A DNA stretch of 12,048 nucleotides from Alphaproteobacteria bacterium MarineAlpha3_Bin4 (lineage in GTDB: Bacteria > Pseudomonadota > Alphaproteobacteria > Rhodospirillales > Casp-alpha2). Location of the stretch: assembly GCA_002938045.1 (NCBI GenBank), contig PTLJ01000021.1, positions 1-12,048 of the forward strand. The letters run 5' to 3'. Positions 7,457 through 12,048 of the stretch are shown piece after piece. The notes under the pieces were generated by a model. It did not search any database. It worked only from the letters and a program-made list of their open reading frames with translations, and was not told where the DNA came from. A program made the translations under genes and the position numbers. Every line of letters begins with the position of its first letter. The first letter of the stretch is position 1.

Positions 7457-8928
7457 CAAAGCAGCGTCCCTTGCCGGTTGTTCTGACGTGAGCGCGTTTT
7501 CCTGCCGCGATCCTTTGTCGCGCGGTTACTAGGGTTTCCTGCGACGCCTCCGCTGGGACTGCCGGCGTCAACCCGCTCGACAGTTGCTTGGCTTCTGCCG
7601 TCGTGGAAACGCAGCGCTATTCGATCTCCCGGTGTTAGCTCCGTGACCGAAGAGATCGTCCGGTCTTCGCCGCCGGTTACAAGGACAAAGCCACGCTCAA
7701 GGACCCGCTGGTAGGAACAACTCTCCAACAACGCGCTAACCCGCATTAGCTCAGCGCGCCGTTCACGAAACCCCGCCGCCACCGTCTGCGCCATCGCCCG
7801 AGTCTCAACGGTGAGACGGCTGCGGGCATGGGTGATCAAATGCTGCGGCTTTCTGATCGCCGCAGTCAGGGCCATAAGGTCGCTGCGGCGCTGATTCATG
7901 CCGACGCGGAGCCCGTAACCCAAGCGCTCGATCCAATCGTCGAGACGCTGGCCCGATTCCTCGACCATCCGGACCAGGTTGGGGAGATTGCGGACCAATA
8001 CCTCCAGCTGCATTCGTTTGTCGTCCATGGTGCGGTGGATCGCGTTCATCATTCGCGTCCCGTTATCCATCACCTGCGCCAGCAACACCGTTCGTACGGG
8101 CACCGCCATCTCTGCCGCAGCGGTTGGCGTCGGCGCGCGACGGTCGGCGGCAAAATCAATCAGCGTCGTGTCGGTCTCGTGACCGATGGCGGAGATCAAC
8201 GGTGTCTCGCTTGCCGCCGCCGCGCGAACGACGATCTCCTCATTGAAGGCCCACAGATCCTCCAAACTACCGCCGCCGCGGGCGACGATCAGGAGATCGG
8301 GGCGGGGAGGTTGGGACAGTGGGTTGAGCGCGTTGAAGCCGTTTATGGCAGCGGCGATCTGCTCGGCGGCGCCTTCGCCCTGGACGAGAACCGGCCACAA
8401 CAAAACCCTGCGCGGAAACCGGTCGGCGATACGTTGGAGAATATCGCGAATAACGGCGCCGGTCGGAGACGTAACAACGCCGATGACGTGAGGAAGAAAC
8501 GGCAACTCCTTTTTGGCGTCGACATCGAACAAACCTTCCTCGGTCAATCTCCGACGGCGTTCCTCCAGCAGCTTCAACAGCGCTCCCTCGCCGGCTAGTT
8601 CCATGGCCTCGACGACGATCTGGTATCTTGATCGTCCGCTGTAGGTCGTCAGCCGTCCGGTGGCGACAACCTCCATTCCGTCTTCGGGTGCAAGCTCCAG
8701 ACGTCCAGCCGTGCCGCGCCAACAGACCCCATTGAGGACAGCGTCTTTGTCCTTGAGCGAAAAATAGAGATGCCCAGACGCGGCGCGCTTGAAGCCAGAC
8801 AATTCGCCACGAACTCGGACACGCGGGAATGCCTGTTCGACGGTCTGTTTTAGGACGCCGGAAATCTCGGAGACGCTTAGAACAGGAAGATTGTGGGCCG
8901 TGTTTTTGCTGGAAGGGCCGCTGATCAT
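7456..8928 (-). CDS. xseA: Exodeoxyribonuclease VII large subunit
   Basis: XseA is the large subunit of exonuclease VII, which with several XseB subunits degrades single-stranded DNA from both ends in the cytoplasm. The 490-aa product shows an N-terminal OB-fold (about 15-110, including VRGELSGFKRAASGHLYFSL), then VVTSPTGAVIRDI (151-163), RGGGSLEDLWAFNEE (217-231) and GHETDTTLIDFAADRRAPTP (249-268), all signatures of the catalytic core, followed by a long helical region (about 280-430). The open frame reaches 9060, but that extension overlaps purD; ATG at 8928 gives the normal N-terminus. No xseB is visible in the window. It shares the stop/start TGATG with the M23 gene downstream, suggesting translational coupling. 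Confidence 0.96.
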   Translation of the reverse strand: MISGPSSKNTAHNLPVLSVSEISGVLKQTVEQAFPRVRVRGELSGFKRAASGHLYFSLKDKDAVLNGVCWRGTAGRLELAPEDGMEVVATGRLTTYSGRSRYQIVVEAMELAGEGALLKLLEERRRRLTEEGLFDVDAKKELPFLPHVIGVVTSPTGAVIRDILQRIADRFPRRVLLWPVLVQGEGAAEQIAAAINGFNALNPLSQPPRPDLLIVARGGGSLEDLWAFNEEIVVRAAAASETPLISAIGHETDTTLIDFAADRRAPTPTAAAEMAVPVRTVLLAQVMDNGTRMMNAIHRTMDDKRMQLEVLVRNLPNLVRMVEESGQRLDDWIERLGYGLRVGMNQRRSDLMALTAAIRKPQHLITHARSRLTVETRAMAQTVAAGFRERRAELMRVSALLESCSYQRVLERGFVLVTGGEDRTISSVTELTPGDRIALRFHDGRSQATVERVDAGSPSGGVAGNPSNRATKDRGRKTRSRQNNRQGTLL

Positions 8929-8998
8929 GTTTAAAGTATGTATGATACAAAGTGGATATAAAACAAAAACCGATCCACTATCATAGGTGCACAGATTG
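8929..8998. promoter_or_regulatory. Divergent xseA/purD intergenic region
   Basis: These 70 bases separate the two outward-facing starts and are clearly more A+T-rich than the surrounding genes, so they should hold both promoters. Possible -10-like hexamers include TATGAT at 8941 and TATAAA at 8957 for purD, but no convincing -35 box at standard spacing was found for either direction. AGG at 8985-8987 may serve as the purD ribosome binding site. A bulged inverted repeat fills much of the region (see separate entry). Promoter positions are not resolved. Confidence 0.5.
8941..8985. repeat. Bulged inverted repeat between xseA and purD
   Basis: AGTGGAT (8951-8957) is the exact reverse complement of ATCCACT (8973-8979), and outside it TATGAT (8941-8946) matches ATCATA (8980-8985). 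The two segments together give 13 paired positions with a four-base bulge (8947-8950) on the left arm and an A-rich 15-base centre. It could be an operator for a dimeric regulator, or a hairpin in the purD leader ending just where the AGG of its ribosome binding site begins. Neither role is shown by the sequence. Confidence 0.6.
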
Positions 8999-10267
8999 AT
9001 GAGAGTTTTGATGGTCGGATCAGGCGGACGCGAGCATGCTCTTTGCTGGGCCATAGCCAAATCCCCCCGTTGCGACGCGCTCTATTGTGCGCCTGGAAAC
9101 GCCGGTATCGATCAAGTCGCCAATTGCGTCAATATCGACGCTATGGACCTGGACGGGATTGTCCGTTTCGCCAAGCAGAACAGCATCGATTTTGTCATCG
9201 TTGGACCCGAGGCGCCGTTGGTAGCGGGTCTCGTTGATCGCTTGGAGGCAGCCGGTATTAAGGCCTTCGGTCCGAGCGCGGAAGCGGCGCGGCTCGAAGG
9301 CTCCAAGGGCATGACTAAGGATCTCTGTGCGCGCCACGACATCCCGACCGCTGACTACGCTCGTTTCGACGAGCCTGACGCGGCCAAGGAATATATCCGC
9401 ATCCAGGGCGCCCCAATCGTCGTCAAGGCCGATGGCCTTGCTGCCGGCAAAGGAGTGATCCTGTGTCGAAACGAGAACGAGGCCTACGCGGCAATCGACT
9501 ACATCATGACCGAAACGGCCTTCGGAGAAGCCGGCGACGAGATCGTGATCGAGGAATTCATGACCGGCGAGGAAGTGAGCTTTTTCGCGCTTGTCGACGA
9601 CAAATGTGCCAAGCCCCTGGTCACCGCCCAAGACCACAAGGCAGCCTTCGACGGTGACGTAGGTCCCAATACCGGCGGCATGGGCGCGTATTCGCCGGCT
9701 CCGATTATCGATGATGCGTTGACGCAAGCGATCATGGACCGGATCATCACGCCAACCATTTGCGCTATGTCGGAGGAAGGCATGCCTTACAATGGCGTGC
9801 TTTATGCGGGTCTAATGATTACAGACGACGGCCCAAAACTGGTTGAATATAACGTCCGGTTTGGTGACCCGGAATGCCAGCCGATGATGGCGCGGCTCAA
9901 ATCTGACGCGCTCGAGATACTGTTGGCCTGTGCCGAAGGATGGTTGGACGAGATTGAGCTAGAATGGCACAAAGATGCGGCGTTGACGGTGGTGCTGGCG
10001 GCGGAGGGTTATCCGGGTGCCTATATGACGGGTTCCGAGATCCGCGGTCTAGAGGCGGCAACTGAGGAGGGCGTCCTCGTGTTTCATGCTGGGACCAAGG
10101 AGTCCGACGGTAAAATCATCGCCAACGGCGGCCGGGTGCTCGGCGTTACGGCACGCGCCAAGACCATAAAGGCAGCGCAAAAGCTCGCCTACAAAGGCGT
10201 CGATGCAATCGATTGGCCGCAGGGTTTCTGTCGCCGGGACATCGGCTGGCGAGCCATCAAATATTAA
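8999..10267 (+). CDS. purD: Phosphoribosylamine-glycine ligase
   Basis: PurD (GAR synthetase) joins phosphoribosylamine to glycine using ATP, the second step of purine synthesis, in the cytoplasm. The 422-aa length is normal. Visible marks are the N-terminal MRVLMVGSGGREHAL (1-15), VGPEAPLVAGL (68-78), the ATP-grasp segment VVKADGLAAGKGV (141-153), GPNTGGMGAYSPAP (222-235) and EYNVRFGDPECQ (283-294), with the usual RDIGWRA ending. ATG at 8999 is chosen over an in-frame GTG at 8987 because it places the conserved N-terminus correctly and has AGG about 11 bases upstream. It is transcribed divergently from xseA. It is a single-domain enzyme with no PurM or PurN fusion. Confidence 0.98.
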   Translation: MRVLMVGSGGREHALCWAIAKSPRCDALYCAPGNAGIDQVANCVNIDAMDLDGIVRFAKQNSIDFVIVGPEAPLVAGLVDRLEAAGIKAFGPSAEAARLEGSKGMTKDLCARHDIPTADYARFDEPDAAKEYIRIQGAPIVVKADGLAAGKGVILCRNENEAYAAIDYIMTETAFGEAGDEIVIEEFMTGEEVSFFALVDDKCAKPLVTAQDHKAAFDGDVGPNTGGMGAYSPAPIIDDALTQAIMDRIITPTICAMSEEGMPYNGVLYAGLMITDDGPKLVEYNVRFGDPECQPMMARLKSDALEILLACAEGWLDEIELEWHKDAALTVVLAAEGYPGAYMTGSEIRGLEAATEEGVLVFHAGTKESDGKIIANGGRVLGVTARAKTIKAAQKLAYKGVDAIDWPQGFCRRDIGWRAIKY

Positions 10268-10351
10268 ACTCGTCCGGCGCGTGCGACCATCTCCCCTTTT
10301 AGTGGCGGTTGCCGCGGCTTATATAGACAACAATCGAAGAGCGACCGATTC

Positions 10352-10358
10352 GGGGAGG
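10352..10358 (+). promoter_or_regulatory. Ribosome binding site deciding the DUF1244 start
   Basis: GGGGAGG ends four bases before ATG 10363 and only one base before the adjoining in-frame ATG 10360, so the second ATG is the better start. Confidence 0.7.
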
Positions 10359-10362
10359 AATG

Positions 10363-10686
10363 ATGGACGACAAAATACGCACCGAGCTTGAGGCCGCCGC
10401 CTTTCGCGGTCTCGTGGAACATCTGAGAAAACGCACTGACGTCCAAAACATCGACATCATGAACCTAGCCGGGTTCTGCCGTAATTGTCTGTCCAAATGG
10501 TACATGGCGGCAGCAGCTGAGAACGGCGTCGATATGTCTTACGACGAGGCCCGCGAGATTGTTTACGGGAAGCCTTACGAGGACTGGAAACAAAAATATC
10601 AGGAACCCGCCTCTGACGAAAAGAAGCGCATATTCGAGGAAACCAAGCCGCTGCACTCCGAAATCAGCGGCCATATAAAAGGGTGA
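10363..10686 (+). CDS. DUF1244 family protein
   Basis: This 107-aa protein matches the small DUF1244 family, common in proteobacteria and without an established function. The hallmark block AGFCRNCLSKWY lies at 36-47 and contains a CxxC pair (C39, C42), which could bind metal or take part in redox chemistry; that is inference. The flanking segments LEAAAFRGLVEHL (9-21), RTDVQNID (24-31) and DEAREIVYGKPYEDWK (61-76) also fit the family. There is no signal peptide or membrane segment, so it should be cytoplasmic. A strong GGGGAGG site precedes ATG 10363. The 95 bases between purD and this gene hold a TATATA/TATAGA sequence near 10320-10327 that could be a -10 box, with only a poor -35 match. 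The DUF6352-type gene follows closely. Confidence 0.9.
   Translation: MDDKIRTELEAAAFRGLVEHLRKRTDVQNIDIMNLAGFCRNCLSKWYMAAAAENGVDMSYDEAREIVYGKPYEDWKQKYQEPASDEKKRIFEETKPLHSEISGHIKG
10677..10683 (+). promoter_or_regulatory. Ribosome binding site-like AAAAGGG before a candidate ATC start
   Basis: AAAAGGG lies within the last codons of the DUF1244 gene and ends seven bases before ATC at 10691, an ideal spacing. It supports initiation at that ATC, because there is no ATG, GTG or TTG in this frame between the stop at 10676 and the TTG at 10763. Confidence 0.5.
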
Positions 10687-10690
10687 CGCC

Positions 10691-11716
10691 ATCTCCAACG
10701 GGGTTGAAGATTTCTGGCCCAATTCGGGTTTCAGCCTTCTGACCCGTGACGCCGCCGGCCACTTGGCCGTGACCGACGACTTCCTGCGCGCCTATTACGG
10801 CCGACCGGAACTGTTGCCGGATGTCGAATGCTTTGCCGTCGAGAGCGCCCTTCACACGCGCCTGCTCGACGACCCGCGCGCACTTGTATCGCCAACCGAC
10901 CTTGCCTCCCTCCCAGATCCTGACGCGCGTGAGAACTACGCCGTCGTCCTCGATTTCCGCGATCGGCTTCTCCACGCCGGCACCGTCGAGGCATGCTATC
11001 TGAATACCTTTCGTTCGGGTGATGTGACGCTGATACCATTGTTCCTCGACCAGATGGTGCATGTGGTTTTGCGTAACGTACTTGACGGCCTGTCCGACCC
11101 GTTCCAGGCGCGTGCGGCGGAGCTTTTGTTCCGACAGCAGAACGCCACCATCCAGGACGGTGCTATCTTGCTCGGCGATACGGAGACCGTCGACATGCTC
11201 GGCTCGACCGGTGGGTTCGGCAGCCTCGGCAAACTCCTGGTCGAGAGTGGAATCGGAGCCAAGAAGATCGAGCTGGACGTTCTGCAGCCGGAGACAGCGG
11301 ACATCTATTGGAGGCGCAGTGGCCTCCACGACATCGTGCTCGACATCTCGTTCACACGCCCCGGCCTCGATGCCCTGTGCCGGGTGCTTGAGGCTTGGAT
11401 CGCCCATTTTCTCGAAGCCGACGTCGTCATCCACCCGGTGCAGGAAATCAGTGACGACAAATGGGTCTGGCACATCGGACTCGACGCCGATGCTTCGGCT
11501 TTGCTTAATGATCTTTATAACGACAAAGAGGTCTCTGAAGAGCGCATGAGACGACTATTGTCACTATTCCGGCTCGAATTCCGGGACGCTAGTCTTATGC
11601 GCGCAGACATCGCCGGCCGTCCGGTCTATCTGGCGCTCTGCATGACCGCCGCCGGCAAGGTCCGGCTCAAGCCGCAGAACCTGCTTGTCAATTTGCCCCT
11701 GGCCCCGAAGTCATGA
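10691..11716 (+). CDS. DUF6352-type protein with a probable non-standard start
   Basis: The 341-aa product resembles the DUF6352 proteins of alphaproteobacteria, whose function is unknown. The N-terminal DFWPNSGFSLLTRD...LAVTDDFLRAYYGRPEL pattern (about residues 7-37) is what recalls the family. Further blocks are LIPLFLDQMVHVVLRN (about 115-130), ELLFRQQNATIQDGAILL and a C-terminal RPVYLALCM...RLKPQNLLVNLP. No signal peptide or membrane helix is evident. The first usual start codon in frame is a TTG at 10763, which would remove the DFWPNSGF block. ATC at 10691 keeps it and has AAAAGGG seven bases upstream; CTG at 10739 is another option. The gene begins four bases after the DUF1244 stop, so the two are probably co-transcribed. 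The family name is from recall; the start is inference. Confidence 0.72.
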   Translation: MSNGVEDFWPNSGFSLLTRDAAGHLAVTDDFLRAYYGRPELLPDVECFAVESALHTRLLDDPRALVSPTDLASLPDPDARENYAVVLDFRDRLLHAGTVEACYLNTFRSGDVTLIPLFLDQMVHVVLRNVLDGLSDPFQARAAELLFRQQNATIQDGAILLGDTETVDMLGSTGGFGSLGKLLVESGIGAKKIELDVLQPETADIYWRRSGLHDIVLDISFTRPGLDALCRVLEAWIAHFLEADVVIHPVQEISDDKWVWHIGLDADASALLNDLYNDKEVSEERMRRLLSLFRLEFRDASLMRADIAGRPVYLALCMTAAGKVRLKPQNLLVNLPLAPKS

Positions 11717-11729
11717 ATGGCACGTAGAG

Positions 11730-12048
11730 TGACCCCCTAAAAATGATCCAAGTTTGTTAAGAGGTTTAGTGCATTCTGATTTTTAGGTAAAGGAGGACAG
11801 AATGACCCACAAAAGAGACAGTCCAGAGAAAATCATTGGTATGTTTAACGAAGCTGAGGAAGCTCCGTCGCAGGACCAGATAGTCGGCCAGATATGCCCG
11901 CGCTCTGCATATCGGAGCAGGTCTGCTACAGGTGGTGCAAAGAACACGTGTGTCTTCAAACTGACCAGGTGAAGCGCCTTAAAGAGTTCGAGAAGCCGAA
12001 GGCCGTGGCGTTTGCATCAACAACAACAACCACCACTCACTGGAATGC
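11730..12048 (+). mobile_element. Left part of an IS3-family insertion sequence, degenerate, cut by the window edge
   Basis: From TGACCCCCTAAAAATGATCC at 11730 the sequence has the look of an IS3-family left end: a terminal stretch of that type, a short leader and an orfA-like reading frame with a strong AAAGGAGG site (11789-11796). It begins 13 bases after the stop of the DUF6352-type gene, so it did not interrupt that gene. The right end and any target duplication lie outside the window. Apart from this element, nothing is seen in the 332 bases after 11716. The exact left boundary is an estimate, because the other terminal repeat is not available for comparison. Confidence 0.7.
11802..12048 (+). 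pseudogene. Broken IS3-family orfA transposase (helix-turn-helix subunit)
   Basis: The frame from ATG 11802 starts like an IS3 OrfA (MTHKRDSPEKIIGMFNEAE, later VGQIC), the DNA-binding half of the transposase. After about 32 residues the homology moves to another frame (near 11895-11905), where ISEQVCYRWCKEH and DQVKRLKEFEK continue the usual OrfA helix-turn-helix and coiled-coil pattern. The original frame stops at 11970-11972. The shift fits loss of one base near the C-run at 11896-11898. Several normally conserved positions are also changed, and after about 12000 the resemblance fades into a CAA/CCA-rich stretch. The copy is therefore unlikely to be functional unless a sequencing error explains the shift. 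Confidence 0.72.

Noticed and set aside
7828..8598. 256-codon plus-strand open frame opposite xseA
   Set aside because: XseA motifs are unmistakable on the other strand; this is a shadow frame.
9020..9727. 235-codon minus-strand open frame opposite purD
   Set aside because: Purely antisense to conserved PurD motifs, with no domain of its own.
9777..9788. 12-bp palindrome AAGGCATGCCTT inside purD
   Set aside because: A few palindromes of this length are expected by chance in 12 kb, and it encodes an ordinary EGMPY segment.
10664..11473. 269-codon minus-strand open frame opposite the DUF6352-type gene
   Set aside because: It is antisense to a gene with family-like motifs and close linkage to DUF1244; no recognisable motif in the antisense product.
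1..12048. CRISPR arrays, tRNA or rRNA genes, toxin-antitoxin or defence gene clusters
   Set aside because: No regularly spaced repeats, cloverleaf-like segments or recognisable defence or toxin proteins were seen; apart from the IS remnant the genes are housekeeping or conserved unknowns.

Overview
The window looks like chromosomal DNA from an alphaproteobacterium, probably Rhodospirillales-like, of moderate-to-high G+C. The grounds are protein style, a lipid A/Kdo gene block next to a TldE/PmbA gene, an xseA/purD divergent pair, and a DUF1244 protein with its characteristic CRNCLSKWY block. This placement is inference from family knowledge, not from a database search.

Bases 1-6597 are plus strand and mostly serve the outer membrane. 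The 3' part of a TldE/PmbA-type protease-partner gene is followed by an MsbA-type lipid ABC exporter, a DUF374 acyltransferase-like protein, waaA (Kdo transferase), lpxK (lipid A 4'-kinase) and an LpxL/HtrB-type late acyltransferase. From msbA to lpxL the genes are 4 to 21 bases apart or overlap, so they probably form one operon. It covers 4'-phosphorylation, Kdo addition, late acylation and inner-membrane flipping of lipid A. A striking 12-bp perfect inverted repeat lies inside lpxK.

Bases 6626-8928 are minus strand: xseA (exonuclease VII large subunit) followed, through a TGATG stop/start overlap, by a secreted LytM/M23 peptidase. They converge on lpxL. A 70-base A+T-rich divergent region carrying a bulged inverted repeat separates xseA from purD (purine synthesis, plus strand).

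Bases 10363-11716 hold a DUF1244 gene and, 4 bases after its stop, a DUF6352-type gene that has no ATG, GTG or TTG upstream of its probable N-terminus. ATC is the candidate start. From about 11730 to the window edge is the left part of an IS3-family insertion sequence whose orfA is frameshifted and degenerate.

Most of the window is ordinary housekeeping DNA. I see no CRISPR array, defence island, tRNA, rRNA or convincing undescribed multi-gene system. The best leads are the DUF1244/DUF6352 pair with its odd start, the lpxK inverted repeat, the xseA/purD intergenic inverted repeat and the broken IS3 copy.
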